From Schaalia sp. ORNL0103 (lineage in GTDB: Bacteria > Actinomycetota > Actinomycetes > Actinomycetales > Actinomycetaceae), in assembly GCF_019429565.1 (NCBI RefSeq), contig NZ_JAHXSA010000001.1, forward strand, positions 1,607,390 to 1,671,389: DNA of 64,000 bases, in the 5' to 3' direction. The notes under the pieces are model-generated. The model was given only the letters and a program-made list of their open reading frames with translations, was not told where the DNA came from and did no database searches. This document shows positions 53,129-63,012 of this stretch, piece after piece. Position 1 is the stretch's first letter; each line of letters begins with the position of its first letter. Position numbers and translations under genes: made by a program.

Positions 53129-55852
53129 CTAGTTGATGCGGCGGATGCGCTTCTGGTGGCGGGGCGTCAGGATGATCGCAACGAGGGCGCACAGGATCGG
53201 CATGCCGATCAGCATGCCCAGCAGGGCTCCCCAAGGAACGATGGGGCGCAACGTCGTCGTCAACGTCGGGAAAATCCCCGAATTCGCGAAGGTGATGACG
53301 GCCAGCACGCCCACAATGAGGCCAGAGAGCACAGCCGTCGGAATCGCGTTGAGCGCAAGCACCACACCCTGCCACGTAGTGACGTGGCGGCGCATCGAGG
53401 GAGCAGCACCGATCGCATCGAGGGTGTCGAGGTCCGGGCGCATATCCGAGGAAGACAGCGCCACCACGAGGGCAACCGTCGCCGCAGCCGCGACGACAGC
53501 AATCAGGGCGGCAACGTAGGGAAGAACCAGCGACCGCATCGTCGGGGCGATCACCTGGGCGGAGGCACCGGGGACCTGGCGCGCAATCGTCGTCTGGAAC
53601 GTGGGCGCGTCCACCGGGTTCACCGGCTTCTCGACGGTGAGGAGCTCGCCGAGGGGCACGGCGCGCAGGCCGAGGGCTTCGGAGGCCTGCGGGGATAGGA
53701 CCATGACGTTGATGCGCGTGAGGGGCGAGGCCGGGAAGGTCATCGTCCTTTGCACGTGGGCGTCCGGTAGGTCGTCGTCGGATGCGCCAGCGGCCTTGGC
53801 TGCGGCGATTGCCGACATGTCGAGGCTACGCAGGTCCGCCTGGCCGGCGCCGTTGATCAGCTTCGGGTCGGGCACGAGGACGCCCCCGGCTTTCAGGGTG
53901 GCGATCGCGCGGACCATGTCGTCCTCGTTCAGATAGCCGGCCTCGCGCAGGTAGGTACCGTCGTCGACGATGTAGGCAACGTCGATTTCCGCCATCGTGC
54001 CCATCTCGGTGTGCATCGTGAACGTGGACTTGTCGATGGGGTTGACGGCCTCGACCATCGTCTCCGGGCCACCAGGGCCACTATTCCAGGCCATGCCGTT
54101 CATGATGGTGCTGGAGGTGACCGTGCGCTCCCCGTCGACGACCTGCTGGGCCGACTGAAGAAGGTTACGGGTGCGCGTCACCGAATCGGTCTTATCGACC
54201 GTCGAGAGGAAGACCTGCCCACGCTGTCCCGCGTGCGGGCGCGAGTTCCAGCCGGCCTCGTTCGACGAGGACAGCGTGATGAGCAGGCCGCAGGCGACGA
54301 ACACGGTCGTCAGGATCGAGGCCATGGCGGGGAACGTCCGGTGGCCGTTACGCACGGCGTCGCGAAGCGCCAGGCGCATGCTCATCGACGCGCGACGATT
54401 GGGCGCGCGCCAGCGGGTGAAGATGTAGGGGATCGACCCAATGAGGCCGGCCTCGAGTAGACCGACACCAACAACGAGGGCGAGCACCCACCCGCGCCAG
54501 GCGGCAATCCCCAGCAGCGGGAGTCCAGCCAGCAGCGCCAGGGGGTATATCATGCGACGACGCACGAGGCGGGAGGGCTCCCACACGCGCCCGCCGATGA
54601 CCGCGGACGTGTTGATGCGCGACGAGGTGTGCGCCGGCGACACGGACGCCATGAGGGACAGCAGGATCGGCAGGAGCATCGACAGGGCCAGCGGCCACCA
54701 CGGCACGATGCCGATGCCGAGGCCCGACCAGACACCGATGCCCACCATGCCGCACGCGGACAGCGCGACGGAGACAAGCCCCGAATACAGGCCGATGACG
54801 AGGCCGTGGGCGATCGTCAGGCGACGACCGTCGGACTGGTCGCCACCGTTGGCGACGATCATGGCTGCCGTGCGCATGACCGATCGCTGCGCGACGGTGT
54901 AGAGCGGCGAGATGAGCAGGATCATCTCGGTGAGGATGAGGAGGATGCCTGCGACCAGCAGAAGGTACTGCCAGGGATTAGTAGCCCGATTGTTTTGGTC
55001 GACCTCGTACTGAGCGAACTGGGCAGGCAGAGCCGAAACGTCCGGCGGATCAGCGAGTACCTGTCGCGAGACAACGGAGAATCCCGACTGGTTGATCTGA
55101 CGAACATGGTCCCAGGTCACCGGAGTCGGGCCGGTGACGAACCAGGCCGTCTGCGTGCGTCCCGCCACCGCGAGACGGTCAATCTCGAGCGTGCCGTCAC
55201 CGACAATCGCCCGATTCGTACCGGGAATGATCTCGTCAATGACGACGCTTCCCGTGAGGGCCTGAGTGGTGCGATCCTTGGCAACAGTCAGCGACAGCGT
55301 GAGTGTATCGCCCACCTCGGCCTTGAGCGCCCGCGCAACCTCGTCCGAAATGACGGCGTGGTTCGCAGCGAGCGCACCGCTCTTTCCACCCGCATTCACG
55401 CGTGGGGCATCCAGCGTGGCCGTCTGGGTGCCTGAGTCAACCGTGTACCCCGTTCCGTCCTGCGTCGTGAGGTGGAGCTGGTAGAGGGTGTCGACGGCGA
55501 TCAGTTGGTCCCCCGCCGGCACCCAGTTGGTGAGGGTGCTCTGGGTAACCGTCACTTCCTCATCAGAGGCCGTCTTCGACAGAAAGTCAGCGGTGATGTC
55601 TTGCTCGATGGCCGTCGACGAGCGGTGCAAGGTGACCGCCTGAACGTCGGAACGGTGGCCGAGCCACGACGCTGCCTGGTAGCGCTGAGAGGTCGTCACG
55701 TCCCAGAACGTGATCGAGCCGATCGCGATAATGATCGGCAACGAGATGAGAAAAACCGCCGTCAGCGTGCGCCCCAGGCTTTGGCGCGCATCACGAGAGG
55801 CGATGCGGAGTACTAGTCCCCATCGCCTCATTCGTGTGTTGAGTCGACTCAT
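53129..55852 (-). CDS. FtsX/MacB-like ABC transporter permease
   Basis: 907 aa. An N-terminal helix ('LTAVFLISLPIIIAIGSITF') is followed by a large external domain (~50-300). A first FtsX core of several helices, an inter-core region with another external domain (~545-750), and a C-terminal FtsX core with three helices complete the duplicated layout. Such permeases expel lipoproteins, antibiotics or peptides rather than import. ATG 55852 overlaps the ATPase stop (TGATG). The preceding ATPase and PadR genes point to an inducible export system; the substrate is unknown. Confidence 0.92.
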   Translation of the reverse strand: MSRLNTRMRRWGLVLRIASRDARQSLGRTLTAVFLISLPIIIAIGSITFWDVTTSQRYQAASWLGHRSDVQAVTLHRSSTAIEQDITADFLSKTASDEEVTVTQSTLTNWVPAGDQLIAVDTLYQLHLTTQDGTGYTVDSGTQTATLDAPRVNAGGKSGALAANHAVISDEVARALKAEVGDTLTLSLTVAKDRTTQALTGSVVIDEIIPGTNRAIVGDGTLEIDRLAVAGRTQTAWFVTGPTPVTWDHVRQINQSGFSVVSRQVLADPPDVSALPAQFAQYEVDQNNRATNPWQYLLLVAGILLILTEMILLISPLYTVAQRSVMRTAAMIVANGGDQSDGRRLTIAHGLVIGLYSGLVSVALSACGMVGIGVWSGLGIGIVPWWPLALSMLLPILLSLMASVSPAHTSSRINTSAVIGGRVWEPSRLVRRRMIYPLALLAGLPLLGIAAWRGWVLALVVGVGLLEAGLIGSIPYIFTRWRAPNRRASMSMRLALRDAVRNGHRTFPAMASILTTVFVACGLLITLSSSNEAGWNSRPHAGQRGQVFLSTVDKTDSVTRTRNLLQSAQQVVDGERTVTSSTIMNGMAWNSGPGGPETMVEAVNPIDKSTFTMHTEMGTMAEIDVAYIVDDGTYLREAGYLNEDDMVRAIATLKAGGVLVPDPKLINGAGQADLRSLDMSAIAAAKAAGASDDDLPDAHVQRTMTFPASPLTRINVMVLSPQASEALGLRAVPLGELLTVEKPVNPVDAPTFQTTIARQVPGASAQVIAPTMRSLVLPYVAALIAVVAAAATVALVVALSSSDMRPDLDTLDAIGAAPSMRRHVTTWQGVVLALNAIPTAVLSGLIVGVLAVITFANSGIFPTLTTTLRPIVPWGALLGMLIGMPILCALVAIILTPRHQKRIRRIN

Positions 55853-56589
55853 CAGATCCTTGGTGCAGTGTCAGCCAGCAGATCCCTCAGTGAGTCTCCG
55901 CGCGAGCGGTCGACGATGCGACCGTCGCGGAGGAAGACTGTGCGGTCCGCCCATGCGGCCATTCGGGCCTCATGAGTAACGAGGATACCGGCTGCACCCG
56001 CATCAATGTGGTCACGCAACACCAACATGATCTGGTCGCTGGTGTGCGAGTCCAGCGCGCCCGTCGGCTCATCCGCAAGAATGACCGAGCGGTTACCCAC
56101 GAGGCCTCGGGCGATCGCGATGCGCTGACGCTGACCACCCGACAGACGCTCGGGGAAGCGATCCGCGAGTTCGGCAACGCCGACCTCTTCGAGGGCAGCC
56201 ATGGCGGCCTCGCGCACCTTCGACGGGCTAACCCCGTCCAGTTGCAGCGGCATCTCAACGTTTTCGAGGGCCGACAGGGACGGGATCAGGTTGTAGTCCT
56301 GGAAGACGTAACCGATGGACCGGCGACGCACCTCAGCACGGTGAGCCGCATCCATCGTGGCCATATCGACGCCGTTAATAAAGACACTTCCGTGCGTCGG
56401 ACGCTCCAGTCCGCCAGCGATCGACAGTAGAGTCGACTTGCCGGATCCAGAGGGGCCCATAACAGCGAGAAGCTCGCCGGGGGCGACCTCAAGGTCGATC
56501 CCGTCGAGCGCTCTCACTCGGACGCCGTCGGCGCCGAACTCATGTCCGACACCCGCCATCCTGATCGGTAGCGGCACAGGCTGGCTCAT
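55852..56589 (-). CDS. ABC transporter ATPase, MacB/LolD type
   Basis: 245 aa. Walker A is GPSGSGKST, followed by the Q-loop 'GYVFQDYNLIPSLSALENV', signature LSGGQRQRIAIARGL, Walker B 'VILADEPTGALDS' and an H-loop in 'LVTHEARMA'. It belongs to the subgroup energising FtsX-like permeases. The start ATG 56589 overlaps the PadR stop (ATGA) and its stop abuts the permease start (TGATG), so the three genes form a coupled operon. Confidence 0.95.
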   Translation of the reverse strand: MSQPVPLPIRMAGVGHEFGADGVRVRALDGIDLEVAPGELLAVMGPSGSGKSTLLSIAGGLERPTHGSVFINGVDMATMDAAHRAEVRRRSIGYVFQDYNLIPSLSALENVEMPLQLDGVSPSKVREAAMAALEEVGVAELADRFPERLSGGQRQRIAIARGLVGNRSVILADEPTGALDSHTSDQIMLVLRDHIDAGAAGILVTHEARMAAWADRTVFLRDGRIVDRSRGDSLRDLLADTAPRI

Positions 56590-57194
56590 CGCACCCCGGC
56601 ACGCTCCGAAATGCCGGCTTCCGTCTGAGCCCAGTTCATCGAGCGACCCTTCGCGGCAGCGAAGGCGGCGCGACGAGCGGCCTCGGAAACAGCACCGGAC
56701 TCGATGTGATCGAGCCAGTTGAGCTCGGCCTCAAGGTCGAAGATGTGACGCTCCAGGATGAGCTTCCACGCGAGCTCACCCTCGTCGGCCGAAGCCTTCA
56801 GGCGGGTGACGTCACGCAGGGAGCCCAGGGTCGAGCGACGCTGGGTCTGGATCATGGCCTCGACGTCGACCGTGGGGTCGGCGGCGGCCACGGCGAGCTT
56901 CATGACGAGCTCATCGCGCTCGGGGTGTTCGCGGGGAACAGGGGTGGACCACCAGGCGTTGAGGACGTCGCGACCGGCATCGGTCAGCTCGAAGACCTCG
57001 GAATCACGGCCGGCATTGGTCTCAGCGTGAGACACAACCTGGCCGTCGCGCTCGAGGCGCTGCATCGTCTGGTAGACCTGGCCGATATTCAGCGGCCATG
57101 CTCCGCACGTCTGCTCCTCGAACATCTGCTTCAGGCGGTAGACACCGGCGGGCTGCTGCGCAACAAGCGCCAGCAGGGCATTGCGAACCGACAT
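56586..57194 (-). CDS. PadR-family transcriptional regulator
   Basis: 202 aa. The N-terminal winged helix ('LLALVAQQPAGVYRLKQMFE', 'NIGQVYQTMQRLERDGQVV', 'FELTDAGRDVLNAWW') is typical of PadR. A C-terminal helical Vir_Tis-like domain (about 90-180) dimerises. In many Gram-positives such regulators (LmrR, BceR-like) repress a neighbouring exporter until its substrate binds, so it probably controls the ATPase-permease pair it is coupled to. ATG 57194 has CGGAGAG upstream. Confidence 0.92.
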   Translation of the reverse strand: MSVRNALLALVAQQPAGVYRLKQMFEEQTCGAWPLNIGQVYQTMQRLERDGQVVSHAETNAGRDSEVFELTDAGRDVLNAWWSTPVPREHPERDELVMKLAVAAADPTVDVEAMIQTQRRSTLGSLRDVTRLKASADEGELAWKLILERHIFDLEAELNWLDHIESGAVSEAARRAAFAAAKGRSMNWAQTEAGISERAGVR

Positions 57195-57586
57195 AACTCT
57201 CCGTTCGTTGTCTGGACGTGTAGACGATCGTGGTTGAACAGTATCTATCGTACGCGAATTTTGCTCTTAGAGCGGGGAATTCACGGTGGGTTACCTAACA
57301 TAAAGCCTACCGTATGGTTAGACAGGAGTCCCCGAATTTTCGCGCTATATCACAGATATTGACCGTTATACCAATTTAAGTGTCAACCACATTGCAGACA
57401 CCATTCAAGGGTTTTTCAGCGACATTTCAGCGCTTCTCTACTCACGCGGTCAGACCCCTCAAAAGAGAGGACAGCGAGCGTCCAAAACCGGGAAAAACAC
57501 CGCAAACAGGCCGACTGACCGCCAGGACAGAAATAATTTGTCACCCGACGTTCTCAGACTGTGAGATCTGCGGTTCAGGAGTTGGA
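57195..57586. other. Gene-free stretch upstream of the PadR operon
   Basis: It holds an imperfect dyad CTAACATA ... TATGGTTAG (57295-57321) and GTCT-N8-AGAC (57210-57225), either of which could be the PadR operator. No gene is supported. Confidence 0.45.
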
Positions 57587-58411
57587 CTACTCGGAGAGAA
57601 CATCCTCGATATCTTCCCAGAGCACCTCCGGCGACGACGGCGCAACAGCCGCCCAGAATTCGCCATCCTTATCCGCCAGCAAGGGCACCTCGTCGGGGTA
57701 CAGCTCGGTGAATTCAATGCCGGCCAGCACCTCGCAGACCTCCTCGCTGGTGGCGAGCAATCGCCAGCTCTCGCCCGACAGACTCGGGTACGACACCGCA
57801 TCGACGACCCGCACAGCGAGCCCGACCCACGCCTCGTCCGCAACGTCCGCCCAGAATGCTCCCGTCGCCTCGTCGACCTCGGCATCGATCACCTCGGCGA
57901 TCTCGCGAGCAACCCTCGGCACCTGCAGGAGGATCTGTGGGACGTCACCCCGTTCCAGGGCAGTGAAGATCACCTCGGGCACCGCCGTCGGCACAATCCC
58001 CTCGCCCGACGGCTCTCCCAAGGCGCTGAGCTCGAGGAACATCTCCCTCAGCTGCGCAACATCAATCGCCCACACCGACAGCATGTCTTCCTCGCCGCCG
58101 TACATACCCCCATCATCGCAGCGCAACACCGCGACGGAGCGCGGGCCAACGAAGAAGGTGGATCGCCGGCACCCAGCCGGAGCGACGACCCAGGCGGTCA
58201 GCACCTTCGTCGCCTGCGAGAACGCCTGAAGGAGAGCAGCGAGGTGCGGAACGGGAGTATCACCAACGACGAGGCCCTGGCTGCGCAGCAGCTCAACGAA
58301 CGGATGCTCGGGGTCAGTCAGGAGTCCGTCGGCGTATGAGCGCAGCGCCTCGCACTCGAGCCCGCTCATATCGAAGACGACGCCGTCCTCCGTCTCGTAG
58401 GCATTGATCAT
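57587..58411 (-). CDS. Hypothetical acidic protein
   Basis: 274 aa from ATG 58411 with a strong AGGAGG. It is cytoplasmic (no signal or helix), acidic, and rich in Glu/Val/Leu with a low-Lys composition. It begins 'MINAYETEDGVVFDMSGLE' and ends 'EDIEDVLSE'. I see no catalytic motif; the length and acidic helical/beta pattern are loosely reminiscent of EspG-type chaperone-like proteins, which is not enough to name it. The frame extends far upstream, but the ribosome site fixes this start. It is divergent from the aldo/keto reductase. Confidence 0.75.
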   Translation of the reverse strand: MINAYETEDGVVFDMSGLECEALRSYADGLLTDPEHPFVELLRSQGLVVGDTPVPHLAALLQAFSQATKVLTAWVVAPAGCRRSTFFVGPRSVAVLRCDDGGMYGGEEDMLSVWAIDVAQLREMFLELSALGEPSGEGIVPTAVPEVIFTALERGDVPQILLQVPRVAREIAEVIDAEVDEATGAFWADVADEAWVGLAVRVVDAVSYPSLSGESWRLLATSEEVCEVLAGIEFTELYPDEVPLLADKDGEFWAAVAPSSPEVLWEDIEDVLSE

Positions 58412-58557
58412 GATTCCTCCTGTGCTCTCAGGTCGTCGCCGCGCACGGCTTTGAAACGAGGACAACGCTACGACATGCGCACCGACCGTGCCCGCGGACG
58501 ACGGCGACCGCAGCGCGTGCGGGAGGCTACACTGGGAACGACTAGGAGGATTCACCG

Positions 58558-59436
58558 ATGAACACCCCGCTTCCCGCAGGCCACGCCCCGGCCTCGTCCC
58601 CGATTCCGACCTTGATGCTCCCGACGGGATCACCCATCCCCGTGCTCGGTTTCGGCACCTACAAGGTCGCGCCCGAGGATACGTACGACGCGGTGAGCCG
58701 CGCCCTCGAGGTCGGGTACCGTCATATCGACACCGCTCAGATGTACGGCAACGAGGCCGAGGTCGGGGCGGCGCTCGAGGCATCGGGCATCGCGCGTGAG
58801 GACCTGTTCGTCACGACGAAGGTCGACAACTCCAACCACGAGCCCGATCGGGCAGCCACATCCATCCGACGCTCCCTCGAGGACCTGCGCACCGACTACG
58901 TGGACCTCCTCCTCGTGCACTGGCCACTGCCCACGCTCTACGGGGGCGACGTCGCCCTGCCCTGGCCCGCCCTCGAGGACGCCTTCAACGCAGGCGGCGC
59001 ACGCGCGATCGGCCTGTCGAACTACGAGCGCGAGCACGTCGAGGCCGTCCGCGCGGTCGCGACGGTCGCCCCGCACGTCCTCCAAGTTGAATCCCACCCC
59101 TTCTTCCCCAACGCCAACCTGCGCGCCTACGCACAGGGGCTCGGCATGGTCTTCGAGGCATGGTCCCCCTTGGCGCGCGGACGCGCGGTCACCGACCGGG
59201 TGCTCGTCGAAATCGGCGCCGAGCTCGGCGTGGGCCCGACGCAGGTCGCGCTACGTTGGGCGCTGGATCGGGGCCACGTCGTCTTCCCCAAGACCCTGAG
59301 CCGCGAACGAATGGCCGCCAACTTCGACGTGTTCTCCTTCTCGCTGGATCCCGAACAGACCGCGCGCATCGACGCTCTCGACGCGGGCGAGTCCGGTCGC
59401 ATGGGATCGCATCCGGCCACCATGGACCGACTCTGA
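58558..59436 (+). CDS. Aldo/keto reductase (paralogue 2)
   Basis: 292 aa, ATG 58558 with AGGAGG. The tetrad is D58 and Y63 ('HIDTAQMYGNEAEV'), K88 ('TTKVDN') and H121 ('VHWPLP'). It is an NADPH oxidoreductase of the AKR5/AKR-3 type; the substrate is unknown. The first ~17 residues ('PLPAGHAPASSPIP') precede the fold and carry PASS encoded by an exact copy of the recurrent 13-mer (58586-58598), absent from paralogue 1 at 43789. The DUF4921 gene follows 19 bp downstream. Confidence 0.93.
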   Translation: MNTPLPAGHAPASSPIPTLMLPTGSPIPVLGFGTYKVAPEDTYDAVSRALEVGYRHIDTAQMYGNEAEVGAALEASGIAREDLFVTTKVDNSNHEPDRAATSIRRSLEDLRTDYVDLLLVHWPLPTLYGGDVALPWPALEDAFNAGGARAIGLSNYEREHVEAVRAVATVAPHVLQVESHPFFPNANLRAYAQGLGMVFEAWSPLARGRAVTDRVLVEIGAELGVGPTQVALRWALDRGHVVFPKTLSRERMAANFDVFSFSLDPEQTARIDALDAGESGRMGSHPATMDRL

Positions 59437-59455
59437 GGACGGGTACGATACAGGT

Positions 59456-60775
59456 ATGGCTTCCAAGCTCACGCGCGCCGACCGCGCCATCGTTCGACTG
59501 GCCGATGGCACCGTCAAACAGCAGAACCTCCTCACGGGTACAGAGGTGTGGACCGTTCCGGGCCGCGGCAACCGGCCTCTGACCGCGCCGCACACGGACC
59601 ACAACCCGATCAACCACGAGGCTGACGGGCACCACTGCGCGTTCTGTTCCGGCCGTTACCTCGAGACCCCGCCCGAAAAGTCGCGCCTAGTGCGCCACGA
59701 GGACGGGTCCTGGGAGCAGCTGGACGCCCTCGGCGCCGATCAGCTCGGCGAAACGGTCGCCGAATTCCGACGCATTCCTAACCTGTTCGAGATCGTCTCC
59801 TACAACTACTGGCATCTCAACCACGGGCACGTCCCCTCCGAGGACGACCGTCGCCGCATGGCCCACTACCTGGCCTCGGACGCGGGCTACGAGCACGTCA
59901 TGAACGTCGTTCGCTCGCGCATGTTGGCCTCGGGCATGAGCGAAGGCGAGTTCGCAGCCACCAGCGAGACCGCGCGCCTGCAGGCCGCCAACGGCTTTTT
60001 CTCCGGCGGGCACGACCTGATCATCGGCAAGCGCCACTTCGTCGACGGCGCCACCGAGGCCCACCAGCTGGCCGGGTCCGGCACCCTCACCCCCGAGGAA
60101 CACGAGCAGTACACCGCCTACACGGCCCGCTCGATGCGCGACCTGTACGACCTGGATCCCGCGGTCCGCTACGTAGCGACATTCCAGAACTGGCTGCGCC
60201 CCGCGGGCGCGTCCTTCGACCACCTGCACAAGCAGCTCGTCGCGATCGACGACATGTCCGTGCAGACCGAGGCTGAGCTGGAGCGCCTGCGCGCCCAGCC
60301 CGACATCTACGACCAGATCTTCACGGTCGCGGCCACGCGCAAGCTCCTCATCGCCCAGAACGAGCACGCCGTCGCCTTGGCTGGCTTCGGGCATCGCTTC
60401 CCCGGCATCGCAATCTGGCCCCTGGGCGAGCCGAAAAACCCGTGGGAGGTCAGCCCCGAGGCCATGCGGGGGATCTCCGACATCCTGCACGCCGCGCACG
60501 CTGCGACGGGCGTGGAGGTGCCCGCCAACGAGGAGTGGTACCACCGCCCGCCCACCGTGTCCACACCCATGCGCTGGCGCATCCTGCTCAAGTGGCGCAT
60601 CTCGACGCTCGCAGGTTTCGAGGGTGGCACGCGCATCTACCTCAACACGATCGACCCGTGGAAGGTCGTCGAGCGCACCGTGCCGCGCCTCCTCGAGCTG
60701 CGCGAAGCGGGCCTCATCGCCCCCATGCGCATCGGAGAGGAATGCAAAGTCAGCCCCGCAATGCTGCGAGGCTGA
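59456..60775 (+). CDS. DUF4921 protein, GalT/HIT-superfamily-like
   Basis: 439 aa. A CxxC zinc-like pair in 'HHCAFCSGRYLETPPEK' (~60-76) and the HIT-type 'SFDHLHKQLVAID' (about 260-272) match the GalT branch of the histidine-triad fold, whose active His transfers nucleotidyl groups. The family is annotated DUF4921; the reaction is not established here. ATG 59456 is supported by TACGAT ending 6 nt upstream, hence a probable leaderless message, although it sits only 19 bp after the reductase stop. No galactose-pathway genes are nearby. Confidence 0.88.
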   Translation: MASKLTRADRAIVRLADGTVKQQNLLTGTEVWTVPGRGNRPLTAPHTDHNPINHEADGHHCAFCSGRYLETPPEKSRLVRHEDGSWEQLDALGADQLGETVAEFRRIPNLFEIVSYNYWHLNHGHVPSEDDRRRMAHYLASDAGYEHVMNVVRSRMLASGMSEGEFAATSETARLQAANGFFSGGHDLIIGKRHFVDGATEAHQLAGSGTLTPEEHEQYTAYTARSMRDLYDLDPAVRYVATFQNWLRPAGASFDHLHKQLVAIDDMSVQTEAELERLRAQPDIYDQIFTVAATRKLLIAQNEHAVALAGFGHRFPGIAIWPLGEPKNPWEVSPEAMRGISDILHAAHAATGVEVPANEEWYHRPPTVSTPMRWRILLKWRISTLAGFEGGTRIYLNTIDPWKVVERTVPRLLELREAGLIAPMRIGEECKVSPAMLRG

Positions 60776-60801
60776 CTCCACAGGAATGCGTCCGGCGGGG
60801 A

Positions 60802-62094
60802 TTACTCCGCGTCGTCGCTCGAATCCTCATATCCCGTGTCGGTCGCAGGGTTATCCGCGGGAGCCGGCTCCGGTTCGACGTCCTGCGTGCCCGGATCCGT
60901 CACCGGATCGGGAGTACTCGGCGTGGCCGGCGCCGGGGAGGCCAGCGCCGAGGTCCACGTGGCCAGCCACGCGCTCATCGCGTCGAGGGAACCGACGGTC
61001 TCGTCGGCGACGATCGGATCGCCGGTGATGCCCATCAGCCAGCCGGCCTCCGTGTCGGCGGCGAGCACACCATCGATCGGGTAGACGGCGCCCGTCGTGG
61101 CCAAGGAGCGCTGCGCGGTCTCACCCTGCAGCCAGGCAATCAGGGACTCTGCGCCGTCCGACGCGGGCGAGGACGTGGGGGCCGCGTACATGATGCGGGC
61201 GATGCACGTCGAGGAGATCGCGGTGCCGTAGGAATCAGCTCCCGTATTCGTCGCCGCAGCGGCCGCCAGCGAACGCGGGGCAACGATCAGCGGATACGCG
61301 CCGGAAGAACCCGCAGAGGCTCCCACGACCTCGGACAGGTACCCCTCGGACACGTGCGCGCCGGCCGTCCACGCAGCGATGGTGCCACCCAGGGAGGAAT
61401 CCACACGCGGGTTGAGGGACTGCGCGAAAGAACCCAACCCCTCGCCCGTCTGCGCGGCTGCCTCCTGCACGAAGGCGCGGCCCACCGACGAAGAGGCCGG
61501 GTCCGGGACCGTCAGCAGCGCGCGGATACGGGGAGAAGTCAGATCGCCGAACGAGGTCGGCAGCGGGCGGCCATTCGCACTCATCCACGACTTGTCGGCG
61601 ATGACGCACACGTCGTCGCGCCCGTAGGCGATCGCCGCAGCGGCACCATCCACGACCGTGCCGGCAAGCGTCGCAGTATCCTGAGGCGCCGACGCAGCGA
61701 TCGTGCCCGCCGCGCTCGCCTGCAGGGCATCCGCGCCGTCCAGGCCGAGCACCACGTCCGCGCCCGCCTTCGACAGCGCATCCACGCCATCCACCGGCAC
61801 CACTGCAACCGTAAAGCCCGTCGCCTTCGTGAACTCCTGCGCGGTCTCCATCGGCAGCTGCGCGCCGCCCACCAGGGCGACGGTCACCGTGCCCGAACCG
61901 CTACGAGGAGTCGGAGCGTCGATCGTCCCATGCCCCGCCGTGCTCGACGAGGCGCGCGCACTCTGGCCCGGAACGATCGGCGACGCAAACGGATCCCGAG
62001 GCGCACTCGAGGACACGGACGGCGTACAAGCCGCCACCGTCGTCGCCGCAACAAGGAGGGCAGACAACGCAAAAACAGAGCGGGCGCGAGCCAT
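60802..62094 (-). CDS. Orphan extracellular solute-binding lipoprotein
   Basis: 430 aa from ATG 62094 (GAAGGA upstream). The signal peptide ends in a lipobox 'TTVAAC', so it is lipid-anchored outside the membrane. After a Ser/Pro-rich linker the region 'VTVALVGGAQLPMETAQEF' to 'MGITGDPIVADE' follows the pattern of type II (iron/thiamine/spermidine-like) periplasmic-binding folds, and a Pro/Asp/Glu-rich tail closes it. No permease or ATPase is adjacent. The stand-alone MsmK-type ATPase is unlikely to be its partner on family grounds. The ligand is unknown. It is convergent with the DUF4921 gene. Confidence 0.82.
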   Translation of the reverse strand: MARARSVFALSALLVAATTVAACTPSVSSSAPRDPFASPIVPGQSARASSSTAGHGTIDAPTPRSGSGTVTVALVGGAQLPMETAQEFTKATGFTVAVVPVDGVDALSKAGADVVLGLDGADALQASAAGTIAASAPQDTATLAGTVVDGAAAAIAYGRDDVCVIADKSWMSANGRPLPTSFGDLTSPRIRALLTVPDPASSSVGRAFVQEAAAQTGEGLGSFAQSLNPRVDSSLGGTIAAWTAGAHVSEGYLSEVVGASAGSSGAYPLIVAPRSLAAAAATNTGADSYGTAISSTCIARIMYAAPTSSPASDGAESLIAWLQGETAQRSLATTGAVYPIDGVLAADTEAGWLMGITGDPIVADETVGSLDAMSAWLATWTSALASPAPATPSTPDPVTDPGTQDVEPEPAPADNPATDTGYEDSSDDAE

Positions 62095-62235
62095 AAGGAA
62101 TCCTTCAGACGGGAACACTACCGTTCAAGCATAAGACAGGGCGCCTGTGGGCCTCGCGCAAGAGCGCCGCGTGGGGCATCATGGAAGCGTGCGCACGCGC
62201 ACAGGGACAACCAACCCCCACGCCAGGAGGCAACC

Positions 62236-62514
62236 ATGGACTCAGCCACCATCGAAAAGCTCGCCACAACCGCCGTCATCGCCGGAGCGGCCTTCGCCGC
62301 CTCCAAGGTCTTCGAAGCCGGCTGGAAGGTCGCCACCGGACGCCCCATCCCCGCCGAAGACTCCGACGACGTCACCATCGCCTCGCTGGTCCTCTTCGCA
62401 GCCACCTCCGCGGCCATCGCGGCCGTCGCCCAGCGCTATGCGTACAAGGGCTCGCAGAAGTGGCTTGCCCCTAAGCTCGAGGCTCGCTTCGGCGTGCCCC
62501 AGCTGGAGGCCTGA
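62236..62514 (+). CDS. DUF4235 membrane protein
   Basis: 92 aa, ATG 62236 with AGGAGG. Two membrane segments ('LATTAVIAGAAFAASKVFEA' and 'ASLVLFAATSAAIAAVAQRY') flank 'GWKVATGRPIP', the usual DUF4235 layout in actinobacteria. It is a small inner-membrane protein of unknown role. It stands alone, convergent with the SCP2-like gene. Confidence 0.88.
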   Translation: MDSATIEKLATTAVIAGAAFAASKVFEAGWKVATGRPIPAEDSDDVTIASLVLFAATSAAIAAVAQRYAYKGSQKWLAPKLEARFGVPQLEA

Positions 62515-62544
62515 GCGCCGCAGACCGGCGCCCCTCCCCTACGA

Positions 62545-62913
62545 TCACACGAGCGGCAGGAGGGGCCCCAGGTCCGTACGCTCCCCCGACGCGCTGACGC
62601 GGGAGGCGGCCACGGCCTCGTCCCACGTGAGAAGCCCGCACGCGAGCGACAGCCACGTGCGCGCGTCGGTCTCCACGACGGCGGGCGGCGTACCGCGCCG
62701 ATGCGTCGTCCCCGGCAGGATCTGCACGGCGCCGGCGGGAGGCACACGCACCTCGACCGAACGGCCCGGATGCGAGATGCCGAGCTCCTCGAGGGTGAAG
62801 CGCACCGCCGTCAACACAACCGCGCGCGCAGGCTCCTCGCCGCGCTCCACGGCATCGCGCCACGAACGCAGCGCCACCATCCCCTCACCGGGGTCAATCC
62901 GTCGTTTCGCCAT
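62545..62913 (-). CDS. Sterol-carrier (SCP2)-like family protein
   Basis: 122 aa. 'GRSVEVRVPPAGAVQI' and 'ETDARTWLSLACGLLTWDEA', followed by 'VSASGERTDLGPLLPL', match the actinobacterial 'sterol carrier family' proteins related to the SCP2/MDMPI C-terminal fold; the ligand is unknown. ATG 62913 lacks a ribosome site but has TAGAAT (62920-62925) ending 6 nt upstream, consistent with a leaderless message. Confidence 0.85.
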   Translation of the reverse strand: MAKRRIDPGEGMVALRSWRDAVERGEEPARAVVLTAVRFTLEELGISHPGRSVEVRVPPAGAVQILPGTTHRRGTPPAVVETDARTWLSLACGLLTWDEAVAASRVSASGERTDLGPLLPLV

Positions 62914-63012
62914 ACCCCGATTCTACGCGGCGCTGCCACCCCGCCCTCGGGCGTGCATTCCGACCGTCTTGTCAGGCACAATGGATACATCACTTCCGAC
63001 GAGAGGCCACCC

